A stretch of DNA of 64,000 nucleotides from an uncultured Pelagibacteraceae bacterium (GCA_902598485.1 CACKBU010000001.1:1-64000), one strand, 5' to 3'. Counted from the first letter of the stretch, positions 8,601 through 18,698 are shown. Numbers and translations: made by a program. Notes: generated by a model from the letters alone, not told the origin.

Positions 8601-9534
8601 TTATTTAGATATAATTAGACCCGGAATTAACACTACCTTTCAAGATAAAGGCAGAGATCATCTTTATCATATTGGTATTCCGTTTAGTGGCGCTATGGAT
8701 AATAGAAATTATCTTATAGCTAATAAACTTGTTAATAATAATTTAGACTCTGCAGTCATAGAGTTTGCATATCAAGGCCCTCACATAAAGTATTCAGGAG
8801 AAAAAATCAATTTTGCTGTTACTGGTGATGTAATTTTTTCAATTAAAAAAAAAGATACTGAAACTGAGGGAAATTGTTATGAAAGCTATCAAATTGAGAA
8901 TGGAGATGAGATAAATATCATATCTACAAATAAATCAGTTTATGGATATTTAGCATTAGGTGGCGAGTTCGATTTAAAATTTCAATGGAATAGTTGTTCT
9001 ATAAATACAAAAGCAAATATTGGATCTAATGATGGAAAAAAATTAGATGCAGGGCAAAGAATTAATTTAAAAAAAATAAATTCAAATAAGGATACTAAAA
9101 AAACTAATTACATTAATACCAAAATAGAAAACATAAGGGTGATCAAAGGCACTAATTTTGATTACTTTTCTGAAGAAGGTAAAAAAATATTTTATGAAAA
9201 GGAATTCACAGTATCGAAACTTTCAGACAGAATGGGCATGAGGTTAGAGGGACCTAAAATTGATAATATTGTGAATACCAACATAAAATCAGAGGGTTTG
9301 ATTAAAGGTGTAATCCAAGTGCCTGCAGATGGAAATCCAATTATAATGCTTTCAGATCATGGTACTATTGGCGGTTATCCAAAAATTGGAGTTGTGGCTA
9401 GTGTCGATTATGATCGATTAGTACAGATGTCTCCTGGTTCAAAAATAAAATTTAAAGAGATTAATCTATCTGACGCAGAGACTTTATTTAAGTTATATGA
9501 AATGGAAACTCAAAATTTACTATCACAAATTTAA
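8590..9534 (+). CDS. pxpC: 5-oxoprolinase subunit C (KipA / allophanate hydrolase subunit 2 family)
   Basis: 314 residues. Shows the biotin-dependent-carboxylase-like fold blocks of the family: RPGINTTFQDKGR at the N-terminus, GIPFSGAMDNRNYLIAN, AVIEFAYQGP, VSKLSDRMGMRLEGP and IQVPADGNPIIMLSDHGTIGGYP. It completes the 5-oxoprolinase with pxpA and pxpB. Coupled to pxpB by an 11-base overlap and to the following permease by a TAATG overlap, so the three plus-strand genes are one transcription unit. Confidence 0.92.
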   Translation: MSNNYLDIIRPGINTTFQDKGRDHLYHIGIPFSGAMDNRNYLIANKLVNNNLDSAVIEFAYQGPHIKYSGEKINFAVTGDVIFSIKKKDTETEGNCYESYQIENGDEINIISTNKSVYGYLALGGEFDLKFQWNSCSINTKANIGSNDGKKLDAGQRINLKKINSNKDTKKTNYINTKIENIRVIKGTNFDYFSEEGKKIFYEKEFTVSKLSDRMGMRLEGPKIDNIVNTNIKSEGLIKGVIQVPADGNPIIMLSDHGTIGGYPKIGVVASVDYDRLVQMSPGSKIKFKEINLSDAETLFKLYEMETQNLLSQI

Positions 9535-10406
9535 TGAATTTTTTATCAAAAATACCAGGCCCTTTTTTAGTTTTTTTAGGAGCTTGTGCATTAAGTTTTG
9601 GAGGTTTAATTGTTAAGTCTTTTGATGGATCTACACTTTGGCAAATATTATTTTGGAGATCACTTTTCTTTATTGGAATAATTACAATTTTTTTGATCTT
9701 TACTTACAAAGGAAAAATTTTCAGTGCTCTTTATAAATCTGGAATTCCAGGTTTATTTGGAGGTATAATTTTATCCATTGGATTTGCTAGCTATGTATTT
9801 GCTATGTATGAAACAACAGTAGCTAATGCAAACTTTATAATTCAAACTCAAGCTTTGTTTTTAGCAATTTTTGGTTATGTATTTTTAAAAGAAAAAATTT
9901 CAAAAATTACATTAACTTGCATTATTACAGCAGTAGCTGGTATCATTTTAATGTTGGGAAGTTCACTAACACCAGGTCAAATGACTGGAAACTTAGTTGC
10001 ATTTATTATGCCGATATCATTTGCAATTTTAATTTTAATTGTAAGAAAATATCCAAAAGTTGACATGATACCTTTACAATTGGTTGCTGGAATTTTTGCA
10101 ACACTAATAGGTTTGTTCATGTCACCGAGTATTTTAGTTTCAACAAATGATATTTTTTTAGGTTTCATTGCAGGATTTTTTCAAGTTGGACTTGGATTTA
10201 TACTTATAACAATTGGAGCAAGATCAACTCCTTCAGCATTTGTAGGAATCATTATGTTAACCGAAGCTGTTCTAGGACCCATGTGGGCATGGATGTTTGC
10301 AAACGAAAATCCGCCACTTACAGTGCTTTTTGGTGGAGCAGTAGTTATAACAGCGGTAGTTATACAGTTTTTGTCTCCATTACTTGTCAAAAAGGTCGCT
10401 AAATAA
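9534..10406 (+). CDS. EamA-family (DMT superfamily) permease
   Basis: 290 residues with ten predicted membrane spans in two EamA halves; the second half carries the common LTEAVLGPMWAWMFANE block. Overlaps pxpC by one base, so it is probably co-expressed with 5-oxoprolinase and may move a related metabolite, though DMT substrates cannot be read from sequence. Two further EamA proteins occur at 30.6 and 51.1 kb; they share the fold but are clearly divergent. Confidence 0.88.
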   Translation: MNFLSKIPGPFLVFLGACALSFGGLIVKSFDGSTLWQILFWRSLFFIGIITIFLIFTYKGKIFSALYKSGIPGLFGGIILSIGFASYVFAMYETTVANANFIIQTQALFLAIFGYVFLKEKISKITLTCIITAVAGIILMLGSSLTPGQMTGNLVAFIMPISFAILILIVRKYPKVDMIPLQLVAGIFATLIGLFMSPSILVSTNDIFLGFIAGFFQVGLGFILITIGARSTPSAFVGIIMLTEAVLGPMWAWMFANENPPLTVLFGGAVVITAVVIQFLSPLLVKKVAK

Positions 10407-10445
10407 ATTTCACATAAACATTTTAAATGTGCTATAAATTTATAC

Positions 10446-10598
10446 ACGGGAGAGACTACTTTTGTAGCGCCGAAGGAGCAACCACCCCGGAAACTCTCAG
10501 GCAAAAGGACCGTACATATTAACTCTGGAAAGAGAATTATTCTCGCCGAAGGAGCAAATCTCTCAGGCACCAAGACAGAGGGGGCACAGAAGAGTTAA
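10446..10598 (+). ncRNA. Tandem glycine riboswitch of gcvT
   Basis: Two aptamers in series. Aptamer 1 (10446-10513) has the core GCGCCGAAGGAGCAA at 10467-10481 and CTCTCAGGCAAAAGGAC at 10494-10510, closed by ACGG/CCGT. Aptamer 2 (from 10515) has CGCCGAAGGAGCAAA near 10544-10558 and CTCTCAGGCACCAAGAC near 10560-10576. Its P1 is a perfect 12-bp helix, 10515-10526 with 10591-10602, and the 3' strand includes the gcvT start codon at 10600-10602. Glycine riboswitches normally activate gcv expression when glycine is abundant. Here there is no terminator or free spacer between aptamer 2 and the gene, so control must act on translation initiation or on upstream RNA folding. Confidence 0.95.
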
Positions 10599-10599
10599 T

Positions 10600-11703
10600 A
10601 TGGAAATAAAAAAAACATCGCTAAATAAGCTTCATCAAAGTAAACATGCAAAGTTTGTTGAATTCGCTGGTTATGAAATGCCTATTCAATATAGCAAAGG
10701 TATTATTGAAGAACATAAATTCACTAGATCGAATTCTGGAATATTTGATGTATCTCATATGGGTCAATTATTTATATATGGTGATGAAAGTTTAACAGAA
10801 GAATTAGAAAAGATTTTTCCATTAGATTTAAAAAATCTAAAACAAAACTGCTCTAAGTATAGTTTTTTAATGAATGAAGATGCAGGAATTTATGATGATT
10901 TAATTATCACTAAAATTGAGGAAGGGTATTTAATTATCTTAAATGCTGCATGCAAAGATAAAGATTTTGAGATTTTATCTAATTTACTAGGTTCAAAATT
11001 TAAAATGAACTTAGATAACAACAGATCTTTAATAGCAATTCAAGGACCTAAATCTGTTGAAATTTTAAACTCAATTATAAATGGGGTTGATCAACTAAGT
11101 TTTATGACAGGAAATTGGTTTGATTCTGATAATAAAAAATTATTTGTAACAAGATCAGGTTATACAGGGGAAGATGGATTTGAAATTTCAATTTCTAACA
11201 ATAAAGCGGAAAAATTCGTTGAAAATTTAATAGAAAAGGGAGCACAACTTATAGGACTTGGGGCAAGAGATACCTTGAGATTAGAAGCTGGATTATGTTT
11301 ATATGGTCACGAATTAGATATTAACAAAACACCAGTTGAGGCAAATCTTAGATGGGCAATCTCAAAATCTAGATTAACTAATGGAAATTTTATTGGATCA
11401 AAAAAAATTATGAACCAAATACAAGATGGAGCAAGCCAAATAAGAGTAGGGATTAAGCCTGAAGGTAGACTGATTGCAAGAGAAAAAACAAAAATATTTG
11501 ATGATACAGATAAACAAATTGGTGAGATAACTAGTGGAACGTTTGGACCAAGTGTAAACGGTCCTATAGCAATGGGTTATGTTGATAAAGAATTTTCAAA
11601 GGTTGATACTAAAATTTTGCTTGAGGTAAGAGGAAAAAAACATCCGGCAAATGTTTGCGCATTACCATTTTATAAAAAAAATTATGTGAAAGGAGTAAAT
11701 TAA
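10600..11703 (+). CDS. gcvT: Aminomethyltransferase, glycine cleavage T protein
   Basis: Transfers the methylene group from aminomethyl-lipoyl H protein to tetrahydrofolate, releasing ammonia. 367 residues, full length. N-terminus [25 protein letters not shown] matches the family, fixing the start at 10600. Other landmarks: [49 protein letters not shown] and the C-terminal beta-barrel. No convincing SD sequence lies outside the riboswitch, and the ATG is inside the aptamer 2 P1 helix. The stop overlaps gcvH by one base. Confidence 0.97.
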   Translation: MEIKKTSLNKLHQSKHAKFVEFAGYEMPIQYSKGIIEEHKFTRSNSGIFDVSHMGQLFIYGDESLTEELEKIFPLDLKNLKQNCSKYSFLMNEDAGIYDDLIITKIEEGYLIILNAACKDKDFEILSNLLGSKFKMNLDNNRSLIAIQGPKSVEILNSIINGVDQLSFMTGNWFDSDNKKLFVTRSGYTGEDGFEISISNNKAEKFVENLIEKGAQLIGLGARDTLRLEAGLCLYGHELDINKTPVEANLRWAISKSRLTNGNFIGSKKIMNQIQDGASQIRVGIKPEGRLIAREKTKIFDDTDKQIGEITSGTFGPSVNGPIAMGYVDKEFSKVDTKILLEVRGKKHPANVCALPFYKKNYVKGVN

Positions 11704-12083
11704 TGAGTGAAGTAAAATTTTCTAAAGAACATGAGTGGATTACTTTGGAGGGAGATGTAGCCACAATAGGAATTACAAAACATGCAACAGAAATGCTTGG
11801 AGACATAGTTTTTGCAGAACTGCCTGAAAAAGGATCTAATGTTGAAAAAGATGGTACTGCAGGAGTAGTAGAATCTACGAAAGCTGCTAGTGATGTTTAT
11901 ACTCCAGTAAGTGGTGAAGTGGTAGATACCAATCAGTCTATAGTAGATGATCCTGCCAAAATCAATGAGGACCCTGAAGGTGGTGCATGGTTTTTTAAAT
12001 TGAAAATTAAAGACACATCTGAGCTAGATAATTTAATGAACAAAGAAGAATACGATAAATTTGCAAAGGAGACATCAAGCTAA
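11703..12083 (+). CDS. gcvH: Glycine cleavage system H protein
   Basis: 126-residue lipoyl carrier that shuttles the aminomethyl intermediate between the P, T and L proteins. The lipoylated lysine is in [14 protein letters not shown], about residue 60; [17 protein letters not shown] is the usual N-terminal block. It shares TAATG overlaps on both sides, with gcvT and gcvP, so the three are translated together. A lipoamide dehydrogenase (L protein) gene is not in the window. Confidence 0.97.
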   Translation: MSEVKFSKEHEWITLEGDVATIGITKHATEMLGDIVFAELPEKGSNVEKDGTAGVVESTKAASDVYTPVSGEVVDTNQSIVDDPAKINEDPEGGAWFFKLKIKDTSELDNLMNKEEYDKFAKETSS

Positions 12084-14953
12084 TGTTACATAATTCACAA
12101 AAAGATTTTATTAGAAGACACATAGGTCCATCTGAAAAGGACCAAGAAAAAATGCTTAAAGATCTTAACTTTAAGTCATTAGATGAGTTTATTAATAGTA
12201 CCATACCAGAAAAGATTCAGTTTAAAGGTGAATTGAATATCGGTGAACCAAATTCAGAATATGAAGCTTTAAGAAAATTAAAAGCAATTTCAAAAAAAAA
12301 CCAAATTTACTCAAATTTTATAGGCATGGGTTATTATGGAACCTACACACCATATGTAATTTTAAGAAATATATTAGAAAATCCTGGATGGTACACATCA
12401 TACACACCTTATCAGCCTGAAGTAGCACAAGGTAGATTAGAGATGCTATTAAACTTTCAACAAATGATTGTTGATTTTACAGGAATGGATATAGCAAACG
12501 CGTCTTTACTTGATGAAGGAACAGCAGCTGCCGAAGCTATGGGTTTAAGTCATAGACTTAATAAAAGTGATAGTAATTTAGTTTTTGTTTCAGAGAACTG
12601 CCACCCACAAACAATTGACGTTATTCAAACTAGAGCAGAGCCAATGGGTCTTAAAGTACTTGTTGGAAACGAGGATAAAGTTCTAGAGCAGTTAAAAGAA
12701 GATATTGTTTGCGGAGTTTTACAATATCCAGGAACTTTAGGTGATATTAAAGATCCTAGTGAGGCCATAAGTAAAATTCATAAAAAAAATGGAAAAGCAA
12801 TTTTAGTTTGTGATCTCCTTGCACTTTCTATGCTAAAAACACCAAGAGAGCTTGGAGCAGATATTGCAGTCGGTAGTTCTCAAAGATTTGGTATTCCAAT
12901 GGGTTATGGAGGACCTCATGCAGCCTTTTTTGCAACAAAAGATGAATACAAACGATCTATGCCAGGTAGAATTGTTGGGGTTTCAGTGGACAGGCATGGA
13001 AACCAGGCCTATAGATTGTCATTACAAACTAGAGAGCAACATATTAGAAGAGACAAAGCTACAAGTAATATTTGTACTGCTCAAGCCTTACTAGCGATTG
13101 TTTCAGCAGCATATGCCATTTATCACGGCCCTGATGGAATTAAAAGTATTTCCGAAAGAGTATCTCAATTAGCAAAAAATTTTGCAGATAAAATAAAACA
13201 ATCTGGATATGAATTATACTCAGATTATTTTTTTGATACTGTAACTATTATAACCAAAGAAAAGACAGATCAGATTTTCAAAAATGCTTTAGACCAAAAA
13301 GTTAATATTAGAAAAGTAAATTCAGAGATGCTGGCTGTTTCTTTCGACGAAAGAAAAAATGTTTATAGAGTAAACCAGCTACTAAAAATATTTAATGCTG
13401 CAGAGTCAATTAAAAAAGAGGATCCAACTGTTAGTTTACCAAATCTACCAAAAAATTTATTAAGAACTTCAAAATATTTAGAACACCCTGTTTTTAATTC
13501 ATATCATTCAGAGACAGAAATGCTTAGATATCTTAAAAAGTTAGAGGATAAGGATATAGCTCTTAATAGAACAATGATTGCTCTAGGTTCATGTACTATG
13601 AAATTAAATGCTACTGCAGAAATGATACCTATTTCGTGGAGAGAATTGGCTGAGCCCCACCCATTCGTACCTGTCGAACAGATGGAGGGATATAGAGAAA
13701 TGTTCACAGATCTTAAAAATTGGTTAAGATCTATTACTGGTTTTTCTGGTGTTTCACTTCAGCCAAATGCGGGAGCCCAAGGTGAGTATGCTGGCTTAAT
13801 GGTAATAAGAAAGTATCATTTAGATAGAGGGGATGAAAATAGAAATATATGTTTAATTCCAAGTTCAGCACATGGAACTAATCCAGCAAGTGCACAGATG
13901 GTTGGAATGAAAGTTGTAGTTGTTGATTGTGACAAAGAAGGAAATGTTGATTTTGAGGATTTAAAGAAAAAAGCAGAATTGCATTCAGACAATCTTGGTG
14001 CATTAATGGTAACTTACCCATCAACCCATGGCGTATTTGAGGAAAAAATTAAAGATATATGTGAAGTAATTCATGAACATGGTGGTCAAGTTTATATGGA
14101 TGGAGCAAACCTAAACGCACTTGTTGGAGTTGCAAAACCAGGAAATTTTGGTCCTGATGTTTGTCATATAAATTTGCATAAAACATTTTGTATTCCACAT
14201 GGTGGAGGAGGGCCTGGAATGGGACCTATCGCATGTAAAAGACATTTACAAGTTTATCTGCCTAATCATCCAGTCGTAAAAGATTGTGGACCTGCAAGTG
14301 GAATAGGTGCCGTTTCAGCAGCTCCTTGGGGAAGCTCAAGTATTTTATCAATTTCTTGGATGTACATTAAGATGATGGGATCCGAAGGTGTAAAACTTGC
14401 AACACAAATTGCAATCCTAAATGCAAATTACATAGCAAATAGATTAAAAGACCATTACCCAATTCTTTATAAAGGTTCAAATGGTAATGTTGCGCATGAG
14501 TGTATTATTGATATTAGATCAATTAAAAGCGAAACAGGTATTTCAGAAGAAGATATAGCTAAAAGATTAATTGATTATGGATTTCATGCGCCAACAATGT
14601 CATGGCCAGTTGCTGGAACAATGATGATTGAACCAACAGAGAGTGAGAGTTTATCTGAACTGGATAGATTTTGTGACACATTGATTAGCATTAAAGACGA
14701 AATAGATATGGTTAAGTCAGGTAAGTTTGACAAAGTAGATAACCCTATTAAAAATGCACCTCACACCGATATTGAATTAGCTTCAGATGAATGGAGTCAT
14801 AAATATTCAAGAGAGCAAGCTGCATATCCTGCAAAATTCTTAAAAGCAAATAAATTTTGGCCTCCGGTTGCAAGAGTTGATAACGTGTATGGAGATAAAA
14901 ATATTTTTTGTACTTGTCCAAGTATGGATGAGTTTAAAGAAGATGCAGCATAA
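12083..14953 (+). CDS. gcvP: Glycine dehydrogenase (decarboxylating), P protein, single-chain
   Basis: PLP enzyme that decarboxylates glycine and loads the aminomethyl group on H protein. 956 residues, the fused single-chain form found in most Proteobacteria. N-terminus FIRRHIGPSEKDQEKML, GGPHAAFFAT in the first half, and the PLP lysine in HINLHKTFCIPHGGGGPG in the second half. Ends with CTCPSMDEF as in many orthologues. Translationally coupled to gcvH. The following gene begins only 6 bases later, so the gcv transcript may run on into the lipid cluster. Confidence 0.98.
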   Translation: MLHNSQKDFIRRHIGPSEKDQEKMLKDLNFKSLDEFINSTIPEKIQFKGELNIGEPNSEYEALRKLKAISKKNQIYSNFIGMGYYGTYTPYVILRNILENPGWYTSYTPYQPEVAQGRLEMLLNFQQMIVDFTGMDIANASLLDEGTAAAEAMGLSHRLNKSDSNLVFVSENCHPQTIDVIQTRAEPMGLKVLVGNEDKVLEQLKEDIVCGVLQYPGTLGDIKDPSEAISKIHKKNGKAILVCDLLALSMLKTPRELGADIAVGSSQRFGIPMGYGGPHAAFFATKDEYKRSMPGRIVGVSVDRHGNQAYRLSLQTREQHIRRDKATSNICTAQALLAIVSAAYAIYHGPDGIKSISERVSQLAKNFADKIKQSGYELYSDYFFDTVTIITKEKTDQIFKNALDQKVNIRKVNSEMLAVSFDERKNVYRVNQLLKIFNAAESIKKEDPTVSLPNLPKNLLRTSKYLEHPVFNSYHSETEMLRYLKKLEDKDIALNRTMIALGSCTMKLNATAEMIPISWRELAEPHPFVPVEQMEGYREMFTDLKNWLRSITGFSGVSLQPNAGAQGEYAGLMVIRKYHLDRGDENRNICLIPSSAHGTNPASAQMVGMKVVVVDCDKEGNVDFEDLKKKAELHSDNLGALMVTYPSTHGVFEEKIKDICEVIHEHGGQVYMDGANLNALVGVAKPGNFGPDVCHINLHKTFCIPHGGGGPGMGPIACKRHLQVYLPNHPVVKDCGPASGIGAVSAAPWGSSSILSISWMYIKMMGSEGVKLATQIAILNANYIANRLKDHYPILYKGSNGNVAHECIIDIRSIKSETGISEEDIAKRLIDYGFHAPTMSWPVAGTMMIEPTESESLSELDRFCDTLISIKDEIDMVKSGKFDKVDNPIKNAPHTDIELASDEWSHKYSREQAAYPAKFLKANKFWPPVARVDNVYGDKNIFCTCPSMDEFKEDAA

Positions 14954-14959
14954 TAATTA

Positions 14960-16198
14960 ATGAAAATTGCTGTCGTTGGGTCAGGTATTTCTGGACTAAG
15001 TGCTGCTTATTATTTATCTAAAAAACATCATGTAGATCTTTTCGAAAGAGAAGACAATTTTGGTGGACATTCTCATACTATAGATTTGTTTTTTGATGAA
15101 AAAAAAGTATCAGTTGATATTGGCTTTATTGTTTTTAATTTTCAAACTTATCCAAATTTAATTAATTTTTTTAAGGAAAATGATATTCAAATTGAAAAAA
15201 GCAACATGTCTTTTTCAGTTTCAGTAGATAATACGAAATTTGAATATTGTGGAAAAGGATTGAGAGGGATTTTCTGCAATAAATCAAATCTATTTAACAT
15301 TGATTTCTTAAAAATGTTTTTTGATATAATTAAATTTTATAAAAAAAGTGATCAAGCAATCATATCCAATGACAAAATTACCTTAGGTGAATATTTAAAA
15401 ATTAATAAATTATCCAAAACATTTGTTGATTATCATATAATACCAATGGTATCTGCAATTTGGTCGATGCCCCCTTATGAAGCAAGCAAAATGCCAATTA
15501 GTTTTTTTCTTAGATTTTTCCAAAATCATGGTTTGTTTAAATTGATAAATAGACCACAGTGGTACACAGTAACCAATAGAAGCAGAACCTATGTTAGTAA
15601 AATAATTTCACAATTAAGTGGGGAACATTATAAAAATTATAAAGTTACAAAAATAAAAAGAAAAATGTCAGGAATAGATTTATATTACGGTGGAGAAAGT
15701 GAATTTTTTGATTATGACAAGGTTATTTTGGCAACACATGCTGATGAAGCCTTAGAGATAATAGAAAATCCAACTGAGGATGAGAGAAATATTCTTTCGA
15801 ATTTTAGCTACAAAGAAAATATAGCTTACATACATACAGATCAGCGTGCCATGCCAAAAAATAAAAAAGCTTGGTCTTCTTGGAATTCATCAATAGATGA
15901 CAAGAATTTAGAGAAAAATTCAATAACCTACTGGTTAAATTTATTGCAAAATTTAAAGTGTGATGAAAATATTTTCTTAACACTAAATCCTTACTTCAAT
16001 ATTGATGAGAAAAAAATATTTAAAAAAGTAAAATTTACACATCCATATTACGATCAAAAAGCATTAGATGCTCAATCAGAGCTTATTAAAATACAAAATC
16101 AAAAAGATTTACTTTTTTGTGGCAGTTATTTTGGTTACGGATTTCATGAAGATGGAATAAAATCATCTCTTGAAATGCTGAAAAACCTTAATGATTAG
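14960..16198 (+). CDS. FAD-dependent amine-oxidase-like protein of the cyclopropane/furan fatty acid cluster
   Basis: 412 residues. N-terminal FAD-binding Rossmann motif VVGSGISGLSAAYYLSKKH, then EREDNFGGHSHTI; the rest resembles the COG2907 group of predicted NAD/FAD-binding proteins. It is the first gene of the order FAD protein, DUF1365, CFA-synthase-like methyltransferase, DUF3833. Similar clusters in alphaproteobacteria such as Rhodobacter are tied to singlet-oxygen stress and to furan fatty acid formation; a desaturation or oxygenation role on methylated acyl chains is inferred from that. It overlaps the next gene by 8 bases. Confidence 0.82.
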   Translation: MKIAVVGSGISGLSAAYYLSKKHHVDLFEREDNFGGHSHTIDLFFDEKKVSVDIGFIVFNFQTYPNLINFFKENDIQIEKSNMSFSVSVDNTKFEYCGKGLRGIFCNKSNLFNIDFLKMFFDIIKFYKKSDQAIISNDKITLGEYLKINKLSKTFVDYHIIPMVSAIWSMPPYEASKMPISFFLRFFQNHGLFKLINRPQWYTVTNRSRTYVSKIISQLSGEHYKNYKVTKIKRKMSGIDLYYGGESEFFDYDKVILATHADEALEIIENPTEDERNILSNFSYKENIAYIHTDQRAMPKNKKAWSSWNSSIDDKNLEKNSITYWLNLLQNLKCDENIFLTLNPYFNIDEKKIFKKVKFTHPYYDQKALDAQSELIKIQNQKDLLFCGSYFGYGFHEDGIKSSLEMLKNLND

Positions 16199-16955
16199 TT
16201 CTTGTATATATAATGGAAACGTAATCCATAAGAGATTTAAACCAAAAGAACATTTTTTTAAATATAAAGTATTTTCACTTTTCATTGATCTATCAGAGTT
16301 AAATAAGCTTAATAATAAATTAAAATTTTTTTCATTAAATAAATTTAATCTTATTAGTTTTTACGAAAAAGATCATGGTGACCGTGATGGGTCATCTCTT
16401 TTTGAGTGGGTAAAAAAAAATCTAATTAATAACAAAATCAGTACAGACAACATAAAAGTTAAACTTTTATGCTATCCAAGAATATTTGGTTATGTTTTTA
16501 ATCCACTAAGTATTTTTTTTGTATACGATAATAATGATAATTTAATTTCTATATTATATGAGGTTAAAAATACATTTGGTGAGCAACACACATATGTTTT
16601 TAAAGTTGAGGGACAAAATAAATTAATTCAAAATAATTGCTCAAAAAAATTTCATGTTTCACCATTCATTGAAATGGATTGTAATTATTTTTTTAGAATA
16701 TTAAATCCAGACCAGAAGTTGTCAGTTGTAATTGATCAATATGATCAAGAAGGAAAAATTCTTTTTGCATCTCAAGATGGTGAAAGATCTGCTTTGACAA
16801 GTAAAAACTTAATGAATTCTTATCTTAAACACCCTTTAATGACATTTAAAATTATCTCTGCGATACATTTTGAAGCGTTTAAATTGTGGTTTAAAGGAAT
16901 TAAATTAATTAAGAAAAAATTTAAAATTAAAAATAATATAACAGTAGAAAATTAA
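16191..16955 (+). CDS. DUF1365 family protein
   Basis: 254 residues. Shows the DUF1365 landmarks: an early SCIYNGNVIHKRFKPKEHFFKYKVF block, HGDRDGSSLFEWV, LCYPRIFGYVFNPLSIFFVYD, YEVKNTFGEQHTYVF and KKFHVSPFIEMDCNYFFRI. The protein is conserved next to cyclopropane-fatty-acid synthase genes across Proteobacteria, but its reaction is not established. It overlaps the upstream FAD protein by 8 bases and the methyltransferase by 1 base, indicating tight coupling. Confidence 0.9.
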   Translation: MISSCIYNGNVIHKRFKPKEHFFKYKVFSLFIDLSELNKLNNKLKFFSLNKFNLISFYEKDHGDRDGSSLFEWVKKNLINNKISTDNIKVKLLCYPRIFGYVFNPLSIFFVYDNNDNLISILYEVKNTFGEQHTYVFKVEGQNKLIQNNCSKKFHVSPFIEMDCNYFFRILNPDQKLSVVIDQYDQEGKILFASQDGERSALTSKNLMNSYLKHPLMTFKIISAIHFEAFKLWFKGIKLIKKKFKIKNNITVEN

Positions 16956-18133
16956 TGTTTTTAAATAACACTGCAGATAAATTAGTTTTTAAATTTCTTA
17001 ATAAAATAAATTATGGCTATCTAGAGCTTGCTACACATGAAGGAAAAGTTTTAAAGTTTGGAAATCCAAATGAAAAATTGCATGCAAATATTTCAATCAA
17101 AAAACCAGATTTTAATTATAATTTAATTAGAGGTGGTAGTATTGGATTTGCTGAGAGCTACATGAGAGGTGAATTTGAAACTAATAACTTATCAAATTTA
17201 ATCGAATTAACTGCAAGAAATATAGAAGTAATACATAAATTCTCAGGCCTTCTTGATTTTCCAATAATTAATTTTGTAAAAAATAAAATTATTAAAAATA
17301 CAAAAAGTAGAAGCAAAGAAAATATTGCTAGACATTATGATCTAGGTAATGATTTTTTTTCTCTTTGGTTAGACGACACACTCACATACTCTAGCGCTAT
17401 TTTTGATGATAAATCAAAAAATCTATCTGATGCTCAAAATAACAAATATCAAAAATTAATTGATCTAATTAAACCAAATAATGGTGACAAAATTTTAGAA
17501 ATAGGATGTGGTTGGGGAGGTTTTGCCGAGTATCTAGGTAAAAAATACGATGTTAAACTAGACTGTATTACAATATCAAAAAAACAATTTGAATACGCAA
17601 AAGAAAGAATTTTTAATTGTGGTTTAAACGAAAAAGTAAATATTGAAATAAAAGATTACAGAGATCTTAAAGGCAAATACAATTCAATTGCTTCTATAGA
17701 GATGATTGAGGCAGTTGGTCAAAATTATTTAGAGGGTTATTTTAAAACTATTAAAAATAACTTATCTGATGGTGGCAAAGCAGCAATTCAAGCAATTACT
17801 ATCGATGATAGGTTATTTGATAGATATAAAAACAAACAAGATTTTATTCAAAAATATATTTTTCCAGGTGGTTTTTTGCCAAATAAAAATAGCATTAATC
17901 GATACGTTTCTGACAATGGTTTAACTGTTAATTCATATATTTCTTACGCTGATCATTATGCAAATACATTGGCTATATGGAGAAATGAGTTTTTAAAAAA
18001 ATGGGATTTAATAAAAAATCAAGGTTTTGACTCAACATTTAAAAGAATGTGGGAGTTTTACCTTTCTTATTGTGAAGCAGGATTTAAGTCAAAAAATATA
18101 GATCTAATTCAGTTTTCAATGCAAAATAAATAA
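16955..18133 (+). CDS. cfa: Cyclopropane-fatty-acyl-phospholipid synthase family methyltransferase
   Basis: 392 residues. SAM-dependent enzyme acting on unsaturated acyl chains of membrane phospholipids. Motifs: ARHYDLGNDFFSLWLDDTLTYSSAIF around the catalytic region, the SAM site ILEIGCGWGGFAEYL, ITISKKQFEYAKERI and EMIEAVGQNYLEGYF; the C-terminus has the FPGGFLPN block. In this context it could make cyclopropane fatty acids, or it could be the methylase of a furan fatty acid route; sequence alone does not separate these. Confidence 0.88.
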   Translation: MFLNNTADKLVFKFLNKINYGYLELATHEGKVLKFGNPNEKLHANISIKKPDFNYNLIRGGSIGFAESYMRGEFETNNLSNLIELTARNIEVIHKFSGLLDFPIINFVKNKIIKNTKSRSKENIARHYDLGNDFFSLWLDDTLTYSSAIFDDKSKNLSDAQNNKYQKLIDLIKPNNGDKILEIGCGWGGFAEYLGKKYDVKLDCITISKKQFEYAKERIFNCGLNEKVNIEIKDYRDLKGKYNSIASIEMIEAVGQNYLEGYFKTIKNNLSDGGKAAIQAITIDDRLFDRYKNKQDFIQKYIFPGGFLPNKNSINRYVSDNGLTVNSYISYADHYANTLAIWRNEFLKKWDLIKNQGFDSTFKRMWEFYLSYCEAGFKSKNIDLIQFSMQNK

Positions 18134-18149
18134 AATAATGGAGATATTT

Positions 18150-18698
18150 ATGCGACATATAAAAATTATTAAGTCAATTTCGTTGATAATTTTATTATTC
18201 TTAATTACAAGTTGCTCGAATAATAGCGCTATGAAACCAGAAGATTTTAAAAATAAAGAACCGAGATTAATCATTGAAGAATATTTATCTGGAAATGTTA
18301 AGGCTTGGGGTGTTTTACAAAATAGATCAGGAAAAGTTACAAGACAATTTTCTGCAGACTTAAATGGGACTTGGGATGGAAAGCAGCTAATTCTTAAAGA
18401 AAAATTTAATTGGGATGATGGTGAAGTTCAAGACCGAGAATGGAAAATAAATAAAATTGATGAAAACAATTATGAAGGGACAGCAGGTGATGTTGTTGGT
18501 AAAGCGAAAGGTTATTCTTACGGACCTACATTTAAATTTGAATATGTTTTATTAGTTCCAGTCAAAGGTAAAGAGATAAAAATCACTTTTGATGATTGGA
18601 TTTTTAAACAAGATGATAGAGTTGCAATAAATAGAGCAACTATGACAAAGTTTGGTTTTAAAGTAGCAGAATTAACAGTTGTATTTGTAAAAGATTAA
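18150..18698 (+). CDS. DUF3833 family lipoprotein
   Basis: 182 residues from the ATG at 18150, preferred over the in-frame ATG at 18138 because GGAG (18140-18143) lies 6 bases before it and MRHIKIIK then begins a proper signal sequence. The lipobox LITSC places the lipidated Cys about 22 residues in. The mature part is beta-rich and begins with the DUF3833 pattern EPRLIIEEYLSGNVKAWGVLQNR. Members of this family sit beside CFA-like clusters; function unknown, probably periplasmic and membrane-tethered. Confidence 0.85.
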   Translation: MRHIKIIKSISLIILLFLITSCSNNSAMKPEDFKNKEPRLIIEEYLSGNVKAWGVLQNRSGKVTRQFSADLNGTWDGKQLILKEKFNWDDGEVQDREWKINKIDENNYEGTAGDVVGKAKGYSYGPTFKFEYVLLVPVKGKEIKITFDDWIFKQDDRVAINRATMTKFGFKVAELTVVFVKD

